In this document: positions 1 through 6,128 of the stretch, piece after piece
How the letters are laid out: every line of letters starts with the position of its first letter
Numbering within the stretch: the stretch's first letter is position 1
Assembly: GCA_900755985.1 (NCBI GenBank)
Contig: CAAEIL010000084.1
Coordinates: 1 to 8,095, forward strand
DNA length: 8,095 nt
Reading direction: 5' to 3'
Source of the DNA: Bacteroidales bacterium
Lineage (GTDB): Bacteria; Bacteroidota; Bacteroidia; Bacteroidales; Muribaculaceae
Translations under genes and position numbers: made by a program
Notes under the pieces: generated by a model
What the model saw: only the letters and a program-made list of their open reading frames with translations
Told to the model about the DNA's origin: nothing
The model's database searches: none

Positions 1-1137
1 GTCTCGGCCCTCATCCACGCCGCCACCATGGTTGTCGCCGGCGTCTTCCTCGTAGCACGAATGTTCCCCGTTTACCTCATGGAGGAATTTGCCCTGCAAT
101 GGATAACGGTTGTCGGCGCCATCACCGCCTTCTACGCAGCAATGGTAGCCTGCGTACAGCTTGACATCAAACGCGTCCTCGCTTTCTCGACAATATCGCA
201 GATAGCTTTTATGATGGTATCGCTGGGCGTAGCACGCCCCGACATACACGAAGGCGTCGGATACATGGCCTCGATGTTCCACCTGTTCACTCACGCCATG
301 TTCAAGGCTCTGCTCTTCCTTGGTGCCGGTGCCCTGATTCACGCCATAGGCTCGAACGACTATACAGACATGCACGGCCTGCGCAAATACATGCCCGTGA
401 CACATTGGACATTCCTCATCGGCTGTCTCGCCATCGCCGGCATCATCCCCTTCTCGGGCTTCTTCTCTAAAGACGAGATACTGAGCGCTTGCGTCGGTTA
501 CGACTGGGTAGCATACATCTGGATGTCGCTCGTTGCCGGCATGACCGCCTTCTACATGTTCCGTCTCTACTTCCTCATCTTCTGGTGGAAAGAGCACAAG
601 ACGCCTCAGGGTCATCACGCACCCCACGACCAGGCGTGGACAATGTCAGTGCCTCTGATATTCCTTGCCGCCGTATCGTGCGTCGCCGGTTTCATTCCCT
701 TCGGCAAACTTGTCACATGGAACGGACACCCCTACGACTTCATGGCACACTTCGACTGGGGCATCGCCTCTATATCACTGCTCGTCGCCATCGTCGGCAT
801 AGGTCTGGCATGGGTCATGTACAAGAAAGAAAACCCGCTGCCCGCCAGGATGCGCGCACTCTTCCCCCGTCTCTGGACATGGGCCTTCCACCGCTTTTAT
901 TGGGACGAACTCTACCAGTACATCACACATCAGATTATATTCCGCCGCATTTGCAAGCCCATCGCATGGTTTGACCGCCACATCATCGACGGCACTATGG
1001 ATGCCCTGGCCAAAGTCACCAACTCGCTCAGCTACGCCATTCGCGGATTCCAGTCCGGTCAGGTTCAGCTTTATGTCTGGTGGTACCTCATCGGCGCTCT
1101 CGCTCTCGGCCTGATAACCTACTGGGCCATAATCTGA
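1..1137 (+). CDS. nuoL: NADH-quinone oxidoreductase subunit L, C-terminal part (5' end outside window)
   Basis: This is the distal antiporter-like membrane subunit of respiratory complex I, which couples electron transfer to proton translocation across the inner membrane. The frame is open from base 1, and the first residues (V-S-A-L-I-H-A-A-T-M) match the conserved TM8 segment around H254 of E. coli NuoL, so roughly 250 N-terminal residues lie upstream; 378 residues are present. Visible family marks are the H-L-F-T-H-A-M-F-K-A-L-L-F segment (bases about 280-320) and S-G-F-F-S-K-D-E-I-L, whose lysine codon at 469-471 corresponds to the TM12 lysine K399. The region after about base 580 fits the lateral amphipathic helix and the final anchoring helix near the C-terminus. 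The gene is followed 51 bases later by nuoM in the usual L-M-N order. The missing start is only a window cut; nothing suggests a broken gene. Identification is very secure. Confidence 0.97.
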   Translation, partial: VSALIHAATMVVAGVFLVARMFPVYLMEEFALQWITVVGAITAFYAAMVACVQLDIKRVLAFSTISQIAFMMVSLGVARPDIHEGVGYMASMFHLFTHAMFKALLFLGAGALIHAIGSNDYTDMHGLRKYMPVTHWTFLIGCLAIAGIIPFSGFFSKDEILSACVGYDWVAYIWMSLVAGMTAFYMFRLYFLIFWWKEHKTPQGHHAPHDQAWTMSVPLIFLAAVSCVAGFIPFGKLVTWNGHPYDFMAHFDWGIASISLLVAIVGIGLAWVMYKKENPLPARMRALFPRLWTWAFHRFYWDELYQYITHQIIFRRICKPIAWFDRHIIDGTMDALAKVTNSLSYAIRGFQSGQVQLYVWWYLIGALALGLITYWAII

Positions 1138-1188
1138 GAATCATATCCAAACCAATCATCAGTTCCTTAAAAATCCTGTTCACCAATT

Positions 1189-2697
1189 ATGATTTTCGAT
1201 AATATACTGATATATTTTGTGGTCATCCCCCTGCTGATGCTCGGCGGCATAGGCCTGTGCCGAAATATCAAACAGATACGCGCCGTGGCCGTCGTCGGTT
1301 CGACAGCGCTGATAGCCCTGTCGGTATGGCTTCTGATTGACTACCTGGGTCTGCGTGCCCAAGGCGCTCAGGACCCCATGCTCTACGTCGACCAATGGAT
1401 GTGGTTCCGCCCGCTGAACATTCAGCTGGCCGTCGGCGTCGACGGCATCTCGATAGCCATGCTGCTGCTGTCGTCCATCATCGTCTTTGCAGGCTCATTC
1501 GCCTCATGGAAGATAGACCAGCCCAAACCCTTCTTCCTGTGGCTCATACTGCTGTCGACAGGCGTCTTCGGATTCTTCATCTCCATAGACCTGTTCACCA
1601 TGTTCATGTTCTATGAGGTCGCCCTCATCCCCATGTACCTTCTCATAGGCATCTGGGGCACCGGCAACAAAAACTACTCGGCCATGAAGCTGACACTGAT
1701 GCTCATGGGCGGCTCGGCCTTCCTGATGCTCGGCCTCATCGGCATCTACTACCACTCGGCCCCCGACGGACAGCCTCTGACATGGAACCTGCTCGAAATC
1801 GTGCGCAACAACGCCATACCCCACACATGGCAGAGTTTCCTCTTCCCCATGACCTTCGTCGGCTTCGGCGTACTCGGCGCCATGTTCCCCTTCCACACAT
1901 GGTCGCCCGACGGCCACGCTTCAGCGCCTACCGCCGTGTCAATGCTCCACGCCGGTGTCCTGATGAAGCTCGGCGGCTACGGCTGCTTCCGCGTTGCCAT
2001 ATACCTTATGCCCTGGGCCGCTAACGAGCTTGCATGGATATTCCTCATCCTCACCGGAATCTCGGTAGTCTACGGCGCATTCTCAGCCTGCGTGCAGACC
2101 GACCTCAAATACATCAATGCCTACTCCTCGGTGTCGCACTGCGGCATGGTTCTCTTTGCCATTCTCATGCTCAACACCACGGCAATGACCGGCGCCATCA
2201 TGCAGATGCTCTCGCACGGCCTTATGACAGCACTCTTCTTCGCACTCATCGGTATGATATATGGACGCACCCACACCCGCGACATACGCCTCATGGGCGG
2301 ACTCATGCACATCATGCCCTATCTGGCCGTCTGCTACGTCATAGCCGGTATGGCCTCGCTCGGACTTCCCGGTCTTTCGGGATTCGTCGCCGAGATGACC
2401 ATATTCGTAGGCTCGTTCCAGCACGCCGACATGTTCCACCGCATATTCACCATCGCCGCCTGCTGCTCGATAGTCATCACCGCCGTCTACATTCTGCGTG
2501 TTGTCGGCAAGATACTCTTCGGCCCGGTACAGGACCAACACCATCTGGCACTCACCGACGCCACATGGTGGGAACGCACATCGACAGTCGCTCTCATTGT
2601 CTGCGTCGCTGCAATAGGCTGCTTCCCCAACTTCTTCAACGAACTGATCAACTTCACATTCAGCCCCGAAATCTTCACCGTCATCGGCCTGAACTAA
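1189..2697 (+). CDS. nuoM: NADH-quinone oxidoreductase subunit M
   Basis: This is a 502-residue antiporter-like membrane subunit of complex I, the middle proton channel between NuoL and NuoN, with about 14 hydrophobic segments and a length usual for the family. Against E. coli NuoM the key residues fall in a consistent register: E143 (E144) in M-F-Y-E-V-A-L-I-P, K260 (K265) in G-V-L-M-K-L-G-G-Y-G, and E402 (E407) in G-F-V-A-E-M-T-I-F. The fourth, the TM7 lysine K234, is replaced by L229 in G-V-L-G-A-M-F-P-F-H; the motif P-F-H-T-W-S-P-D-G-H just after it fixes the alignment without a gap. The start at 1189 is the first ATG after nuoL and gives the expected short N-terminus before the first helix. 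nuoN follows after 13 bases, so all three genes are surely co-transcribed. The family call is certain; the effect of the leucine is unknown. Confidence 0.98.
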   Translation: MIFDNILIYFVVIPLLMLGGIGLCRNIKQIRAVAVVGSTALIALSVWLLIDYLGLRAQGAQDPMLYVDQWMWFRPLNIQLAVGVDGISIAMLLLSSIIVFAGSFASWKIDQPKPFFLWLILLSTGVFGFFISIDLFTMFMFYEVALIPMYLLIGIWGTGNKNYSAMKLTLMLMGGSAFLMLGLIGIYYHSAPDGQPLTWNLLEIVRNNAIPHTWQSFLFPMTFVGFGVLGAMFPFHTWSPDGHASAPTAVSMLHAGVLMKLGGYGCFRVAIYLMPWAANELAWIFLILTGISVVYGAFSACVQTDLKYINAYSSVSHCGMVLFAILMLNTTAMTGAIMQMLSHGLMTALFFALIGMIYGRTHTRDIRLMGGLMHIMPYLAVCYVIAGMASLGLPGLSGFVAEMTIFVGSFQHADMFHRIFTIAACCSIVITAVYILRVVGKILFGPVQDQHHLALTDATWWERTSTVALIVCVAAIGCFPNFFNELINFTFSPEIFTVIGLN

Positions 2698-2710
2698 TCA
2701 ATAGCAAGCA

Positions 2711-4195
2711 ATGGACTACTCACAGTTTTTAGCAATGAAACAGGAAATCGCCCTCCTGGCGGTATTCCTCATAGTATTCCTCTACGACACCTTTGCCCCG
2801 CGCAAGGCCTGCCGGTGGATTCCGCAGCTCACCGTCATACTGATGTCGCTGGTCACCGTGGCCGGATTCTTCCAGATGTTCTGTCCCGCCGAGACCGCCG
2901 TCTCAGCCTTCAGCGGAATGTACGAAAGTTCCACTTTCATTGTCGCCATCAAGAACATACTCAACATCGGCGTCGTCATCGTGCTCATTCAGTCCGTAAA
3001 ATGGGCCAACGGCGAGCTTATGATAATGCGCCGCGGCGAGTTCTACGAACTTCTGCTGGTGACACTCTTCGGCATGTACCTTATGATTTCGGGCCGCAAC
3101 TTCCTGCTCTTCGTCATCGGTCTTGAGTCAGCATCGCTGCCTCTTGCCGCCATGGTCGCACTGGACAAACAGCGCTACGAAAGCCACGAAGCCGCCGTCA
3201 AATACATACTCACCGCATGCTTCTCTTCGGCAATACTGCTCATGGGCATCTCGCTGGTTTACGGCGTTTGCGGCTCGCTCAGCTTCAGCAGCATATACTT
3301 CACCCTGGCCGGCAGCAACATCCCCATGGTACTGATCATCGCCCTGGCCTTTGTTCTTGCAGGTATCGGCTTCAAACTCTCGCTCGTGCCCTTCCACCTG
3401 TGGACAGCCGACGTCTATCAGGGTGCCCCGACATCTGTCACCTCATACCTCTCGGTAATATCCAAAGGCGCAACAGCATTCGCGCTGCTCTGCGTCCTGG
3501 TTCAAGCTTTCGGATGCATTTACTCGCAAGTTTGGGAATGGATGATGTATGCCCTGATTATACTCACCATCACCGTAGGCAATCTCTTTGCCATACGCCA
3601 ACGCAACATGAAGCGCTTCCTCGCATTCTCGTCAGTATCGCAGGCCGGTTACATCATGCTCGGCATCATCGCCCAGAACACCATGGGCGCCGCAGCCATG
3701 GTCTACTACATCTTTGTCTACATCTTCTCCAATCTCGCAGCCTTCGGCGTCATCGGCGCTATCGAAAACGCCACCGGACGCGTATCGATGGACGAATACT
3801 CCGGCTTGTCAAAGACCAACCCCAAGCTGGCCTTCACCATGATGCTGGCAATGTTCTCGCTGGCCGGCATACCTCCCTTCGCCGGTTTCTTCTCCAAATT
3901 CTTCATCTTCACCAGCGCCATCAACCAAGGCTCGATTGCCATCTACATCCTGGTGCTCATCGCCCTCATCAACACCATCATCTCGCTATACTACTATCTC
4001 CTTGTCGTCAAGGCAATGTACATCAGCGACAAACCCGCCGTCATCGACCGCTTCGAGTCGAGTCCCGGCGAACGTCTGGGCATGATTATCACCATCGCCG
4101 GAGTCATGCTGCTCGGTCTTGCAAGCCCCATCTACAACTGGCTTCTCGACACCGCCGCCAACAGCGAAATCCTTGCCATGTTCATGTTCAACTAA
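2711..4195 (+). CDS. nuoN: NADH-quinone oxidoreductase subunit N
   Basis: This is a 494-residue antiporter-like subunit of complex I, the one closest to the hydrophilic arm, where quinone is reduced. It has about 14 membrane segments. All the charged residues expected from E. coli NuoN are present: E139 (E133) in F-V-I-G-L-E-S-A-S-L-P, K222 (K217) in G-I-G-F-K-L-S-L-V-P-F-H-L-W, K252 (K247) in S-V-I-S-K-G-A-T, and K396 (K395) in F-A-G-F-F-S-K-F-F. The start ATG at 2711 lies 13 bases after the nuoM stop; a further ATG at residue 9 exists, but the first keeps the normal N-terminal length. It is the last gene of the operon: a strong intrinsic terminator begins about 40 bases after the stop codon. 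In Bacteroidales, complex I usually lacks the NADH-input subunits NuoEFG, which cannot be tested from this window. Confidence 0.98.
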   Translation: MDYSQFLAMKQEIALLAVFLIVFLYDTFAPRKACRWIPQLTVILMSLVTVAGFFQMFCPAETAVSAFSGMYESSTFIVAIKNILNIGVVIVLIQSVKWANGELMIMRRGEFYELLLVTLFGMYLMISGRNFLLFVIGLESASLPLAAMVALDKQRYESHEAAVKYILTACFSSAILLMGISLVYGVCGSLSFSSIYFTLAGSNIPMVLIIALAFVLAGIGFKLSLVPFHLWTADVYQGAPTSVTSYLSVISKGATAFALLCVLVQAFGCIYSQVWEWMMYALIILTITVGNLFAIRQRNMKRFLAFSSVSQAGYIMLGIIAQNTMGAAAMVYYIFVYIFSNLAAFGVIGAIENATGRVSMDEYSGLSKTNPKLAFTMMLAMFSLAGIPPFAGFFSKFFIFTSAINQGSIAIYILVLIALINTIISLYYYLLVVKAMYISDKPAVIDRFESSPGERLGMIITIAGVMLLGLASPIYNWLLDTAANSEILAMFMFN

Positions 4196-4237
4196 TCGGT
4201 TGCTCTACGGCAAAAACGATATAAGATCACCGTATCA

Positions 4238-4275
4238 AGCGGCGTCAGTCTCACAGCTGACACCGCTATTTTTGT
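4238..4275 (+). terminator. Intrinsic terminator of the nuo operon
   Basis: The arms AGCGGCGTCAG (4238-4248) and CTGACACCGCT (4257-4267) pair over 11 positions with a single C/A mismatch and an 8-base loop. They are followed at once by ATTTTTGTT. It sits 43 bases after the nuoN stop, the expected place for the end of the nuoLMN transcript. Confidence 0.88.
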
Positions 4276-4337
4276 TCAAGGGACACACAGCGCTTGACAA
4301 TACCATGGGCGGTTTGGAGATGAGAATCCATAGTTGA

Positions 4338-4354
4338 ATCACACTACAATAAAA
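4338..4354 (+). repeat. Imperfect 17-base direct repeat, copy 1
   Basis: ATCACACTACAATAAAA recurs at 4401-4417 with 15 of 17 matches (the two differing bases are adjacent); the last 11 bases, CTACAATAAAA, are identical. The copies start 63 bases apart. The role is unknown. Confidence 0.55.
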
Positions 4355-4381
4355 CAAGTCGACACAGCGCGGCAGCTCGGG

Positions 4382-4403
4382 GATGCGACTCAACAGTCGC
4401 ATC
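4382..4403. repeat. Perfect 9-bp hairpin (GATGCGACT stem)
   Basis: GATGCGACT (4382-4390) pairs perfectly with AGTCGCATC (4395-4403) around the 4-base loop CAAC. There is no T-run after it on either strand, so it is not a classical terminator. Its stem core GCGACT/AGTCGC is the same as in the hairpin at 4458-4475, which suggests two members of a repeated palindrome (REP-like) rather than chance; that link is inference. Confidence 0.6.
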
Positions 4404-4417
4404 ATGCTACAATAAAA
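4401..4417 (+). repeat. Imperfect 17-base direct repeat, copy 2
   Basis: ATCATGCTACAATAAAA, the second copy of the repeat at 4338-4354. Its first three bases overlap the right arm of the hairpin at 4382-4403, so only this copy is joined to a stem-loop. Confidence 0.55.
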
Positions 4418-4457
4418 GCTGATATACAAGAATTTAGGCTCCATCCTTGCAGCATAC

Positions 4458-4475
4458 GGCGACTATGGAGTCGCC
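4458..4475. repeat. Perfect 7-bp hairpin (GGCGACT stem)
   Basis: GGCGACT (4458-4464) pairs perfectly with AGTCGCC (4469-4475) around the loop ATGG. It shares six stem base pairs and the 4-base loop length with the hairpin at 4382-4403, 76 bases upstream. No T-run follows. Confidence 0.6.
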
Positions 4476-4534
4476 CCTCCGGCTACCGTCCCAGGTGTAC
4501 CACGGTGAATCCGCAGCCCCCAAAACAGCGTGAA

Positions 4535-4561
4535 AAAATGATACAAAAATCATATCATTTT
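4535..4561. repeat. AT-rich 9-bp inverted repeat upstream of the lipoprotein promoter
   Basis: AAAATGATA (4535-4543) and TATCATTTT (4553-4561) are exact reverse complements separated by 9 bases. It ends about 58 bases before the -7 box at 4619. It could be an operator or a weak two-way terminator, since A-rich and T-rich tracts lie in the arms; the sequence does not decide between them. Confidence 0.4.
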
Positions 4562-4618
4562 ACTCGCAAAACGTTGAAAATAAGCACCGAAACGCCATGA
4601 AAAATCAATAAAAATCAC

Positions 4619-4626
4619 TATCTTTG
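4619..4626 (+). promoter_or_regulatory. Bacteroidota -7 box of the lipoprotein gene
   Basis: TATCTTTG is an exact match to the Bacteroidota -7 consensus TAnnTTTG and lies 18 bases before the ATG at 4645, so the leader would be only about a dozen bases. The -33 position has no good TTTG (CATG at 4596-4599 is the nearest, 19 bases away), so the promoter may be weak or need an activator. Confidence 0.6.
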
Positions 4627-4644
4627 CAAAAAGACAGCTAAGAT

Positions 4645-5052
4645 ATGAAGAATATAGTCGCAAAACATCTATTCAGTATCAACTTGGCACTTACGCTCAT
4701 GCTTACGGCTTGCAACTCGACGCCGGAGCATAACAAAATGCTCGATCGCGTCGACTCCATAATCGAAGCACACCCCGACTCAGCACTCGCCATCATTCAA
4801 AGCATAGACCCTCTCACTCTCCGAAGCGACGCAGACAAAGCCCGATACTCGGTACTGCACGCCATGGCCCTCGACAAAAACTATATCGACACCACCGACC
4901 TGTCGGTCATCCGCCCCGCCATCGACTACTACCGCGCCAACGGCACTCCCGACCAAAAACTGCGCAGTTATTACTACCAACGCGAGTTGGGGATAACAAT
5001 AGTAGAAACGGCTATTTCACAAAGCAGCGTAGTTCATCGGGCGATCCGATAG
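4645..5052 (+). pseudogene. TPR-type Bacteroidales lipoprotein, truncated by the insertion sequence
   Basis: The first 112 codons (4645-4980) encode the start of an exported lipoprotein. A signal peptide of about 22 residues ends in the lipobox L-T-A-C with Cys23 as the lipidated residue. The following segment (M-L-D-R-V-D-S-I-I-E-A-H-P-D-S-A-L-A and later A-L-D-K-N-Y-I-D-T-T, A-I-D-Y-Y) is typical of the large Bacteroidales family of lipoproteins that continue into tetratricopeptide repeats and often end in a membrane helix with a regulator-like tail. After S-Y-Y-Y-Q the frame runs into the left end of the insertion sequence and adds 23 unrelated residues before stopping at 5052. Normal family members are several hundred residues long, so more than half is missing. 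The downstream remainder is not recognisable after 6128. The promoter box at 4619 is intact, so a short lipidated fragment may still be made. The exact function of the parent gene is unknown. Confidence 0.8.
4980..5003 (+). repeat. Left terminal inverted repeat of the IS
   Basis: It begins ACGCGAGTTGGGGATAA and matches the reverse complement of 6105-6128 at 21 of 24 positions; mismatches are at positions 10, 18 and 21. The A at 4980 is also the last base of the lipoprotein's Gln112 codon, so the border is uncertain by one base. Confidence 0.85.
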
Positions 5053-5061
5053 GGTCGCCCG
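5038..5061. repeat. Strong GC-rich hairpin inside the left IS end
   Basis: CGGGCGATCC (5038-5047) pairs with GGGTCGCCCG (5052-5061) over 10 base pairs, one of them G-T, with the loop GATA. It lies 23 bases beyond the transposase stop. Neither strand has a T-run directly after it. It may limit read-through from the neighbouring gene into the element or protect the transposase mRNA end; both are inference. Confidence 0.6.
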
Positions 5062-5083
5062 GACATTTTACCACGACAGTTAT

Positions 5084-5932
5084 TTATTGCCAGATTACGA
5101 GCTGGCCGTTGGAATCAGGCACCTTGTAATCGAAATTGACTTCCGGCTTAGTGGCGAAGAAGCAATATGCGCCCACGGCGGCAAGAAGATTCATCAGGAA
5201 GTTATGGACGCTCCGATGCCTTGAGTGAACCAGCTGAGCCACGTTTTTCAGCATATCGTTGAGGGATTCGATTATGCTTCTCTTACGAAGCATAATCTTG
5301 TCGTACAGCGGCATCAGGCGTTGATTCATGTTGCTTCTCAGCCCGGTCACGATATGGACTCCGTTGTCCCACAGTCGGCCAAACAGCGTCTGTGAAATAT
5401 ATCCCTTGTCAGCATACAGTTTCCCGAAAACCTTGTCGGTCAGTGTGTCCATGACACTTTCGTCACGGTCATCCACATTGGCTTTGGTAAGGACAAAGTT
5501 GACGATTTCCCCTTTCTCGTTACAAAGGAGGTGCAGTTTGAAGCCGACATACCAGCCCATTGTGCTCTTGCCCTTGGTGGCTATACCCTTGAACACTTTC
5601 ATGCCGAACTCCCGCTTGTTGTTTATGACCGGGATGCAGGTACTGTCAACGAAACTGATACCCGTACATTTTCCGAAACAGGCCAAACGGAGAAACATCG
5701 TCAGAGCCACGAAGCAGCGCGGCATAATCTCAACAAAACGGTTATACGAAAACCGGCGGGGAAACAGATCTCTCCACTGCCCGCATACACATGACAGATA
5801 GTAATGCTTGAAATTGCGGTATGTGCTGAAGTGGAAACAGATCAGGATTGTGATGACCTCCGCGTCCGACATCATGCGCTTTCTGTGACGTTTCGGGGCG
5901 TCGGGAGAGGCCGGAAGTGCGTTTTTCGCCAT
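5084..5932 (-). CDS. IS982-family DDE transposase (N-terminally shortened frame)
   Basis: This transposase should catalyse cut-and-paste or copy movement of the element at 4980-6128 through an RNase H-fold DDE centre. The 282-residue frame from the ATG at 5932 shows the IS982 order of motifs: M-S-D-A-E-V near residue 21, K-H-Y-Y-L near 42, G-K-C-T-G-I-S-F-V-D-S-T with Asp96, G-W-Y-V-G-F-K-L-H-L-L near 126, Y-A-D-K-G-Y-I with Asp175, and R-S-I-I-E-S-L-N-D with Glu222. All three catalytic acids are present and the C-terminus looks complete. Family members usually have about 20 more residues at the N-terminus. Those residues are encoded just upstream in the same frame (6004-5942) but are separated by a TAA at 5939-5941. 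The ATG at 5932 has no visible ribosome-binding site. Translation may restart here, or the gene may be inactive. The family call is secure; activity is doubtful. Confidence 0.88.
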   Translation of the reverse strand: MAKNALPASPDAPKRHRKRMMSDAEVITILICFHFSTYRNFKHYYLSCVCGQWRDLFPRRFSYNRFVEIMPRCFVALTMFLRLACFGKCTGISFVDSTCIPVINNKREFGMKVFKGIATKGKSTMGWYVGFKLHLLCNEKGEIVNFVLTKANVDDRDESVMDTLTDKVFGKLYADKGYISQTLFGRLWDNGVHIVTGLRSNMNQRLMPLYDKIMLRKRSIIESLNDMLKNVAQLVHSRHRSVHNFLMNLLAAVGAYCFFATKPEVNFDYKVPDSNGQLVIWQ

Positions 5933-6004
5933 CTCGACTTAAAATTCTTTGCAGAAATCATCGGCGATACAGAAAATTTCAGTAATTTTACTTTCGGTAA
6001 TCAT
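5933..6004 (-). pseudogene. Severed N-terminal codons of the transposase, ended by TAA
   Basis: Reading on the minus strand from the ATG at 6004, 21 codons give M-I-T-E-S-K-I-T-E-I-F-C-I-A-D-D-F-C-K-E-F, which is the characteristic N-terminus of Bacteroidales IS982 transposases. Codon 22 is TAA (5939-5941), then V-E joins in the same frame to the ATG at 5932. There is no frameshift: a single base change from a sense codon such as GAA would explain it. With this codon read as an amino acid, the protein would be 306 residues, the normal family length. Confidence 0.8.
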
Positions 6005-6029
6005 GATATGTTTATTTTGATTTTCACCT

Positions 6030-6061
6030 CTAAATTACTAAACATCAATGACATTACCAAA
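6030..6061 (-). promoter_or_regulatory. Likely transposase promoter
   Basis: On the minus strand, TTTG (6061-6058) is followed after 20 bases by TAATTTAG (6037-6030), which differs from the Bacteroidota -7 consensus TAnnTTTG at one base. The start of transcription would fall near 6023, about 20 bases before the ATG at 6004, which agrees with that ATG being the original start. Confidence 0.5.
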
Positions 6062-6062
6062 A

Positions 6063-6092
6063 GAATCGGCAACTTTTTCAAGCTGCCGATTC
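6063..6092. repeat. Hairpin inside the right IS end, outside the transposase promoter
   Basis: GAATCGGCA (6063-6071) and TGCCGATTC (6084-6092) pair perfectly over 9 bases with a 12-base loop that can add three inner pairs. It lies between the right terminal repeat and the promoter, so it would form only in transcripts entering from outside the element. Such placement is known in other IS families to reduce impinging expression; here that is inference. Confidence 0.55.
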
Positions 6093-6104
6093 AATTTTCT
6101 TAGG

Positions 6105-6128
6105 ACTTTTCTTATCCCGAACTCGCGT
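6105..6128 (-). repeat. Right terminal inverted repeat of the IS
   Basis: Read on the minus strand from 6128 it starts ACGCGAGTTCGGGATAAG and matches the left end at 21 of 24 positions. The + strand flank outside it begins TAATACGC. Confidence 0.85.

Larger units (their letters stand above)
4196..4618. other. Non-coding region between nuoN and the lipoprotein gene
   Basis: I see no convincing gene here; the short open frames on both strands have compositions unlike the neighbouring proteins. The stretch holds the nuo terminator, an imperfect direct repeat, two short perfect hairpins with the same stem core, and an AT-rich inverted repeat, each listed separately. The part from about 4476 to 4530 (CCTCCGGCTACC and following) is GC-rich and shows no clear structure beyond weak 5-base complementarities. 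Confidence 0.7.
4980..6128 (-). mobile_element. IS982-family insertion sequence, 1149 bp
   Basis: The element is bounded by terminal inverted repeats of 24 bases with 21 matches, beginning ACGCGAGTT at both ends; an AC start is usual for IS982-family ends. It holds one transposase frame on the minus strand, its own promoter near the right end, and hairpins inside both ends. It is inserted in the lipoprotein gene at codon 112. I compared both flanks (left ...ACTACCA, right TAATACG...) and found no direct target duplication, even allowing the border to move by one or two bases. At about 1.15 kb it is slightly longer than the usual 1 kb of the family because of about 100 non-coding bases after the transposase stop. 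Confidence 0.88.

Noticed and set aside
2034..2732. A 232-codon + strand open frame inside nuoM
   Set aside because: It is in another frame of a certain gene. Its product is rich in His, Arg and Ser, as expected from C-rich third positions read out of frame.
3217..4224. A 335-codon + strand open frame overlapping nuoN
   Set aside because: It is out of frame with nuoN, which has all its family residues, and the product is rich in His and Arg with no membrane segments or known motifs.
4334..4600. An 88-codon + strand open frame before the lipoprotein gene
   Set aside because: It runs through both hairpins and the AT-rich inverted repeat, and the product has no family character.
6019..6119. 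Possible small peptide on the minus strand between the right IS end and the transposase (R-K-V-L-R-K-L-N-R-Q-L-E-K-V-A-D-S-F-G)
   Set aside because: It looks protein-like, but it has no start codon, overlaps the hairpin and promoter, and ends before the transposase ATG.
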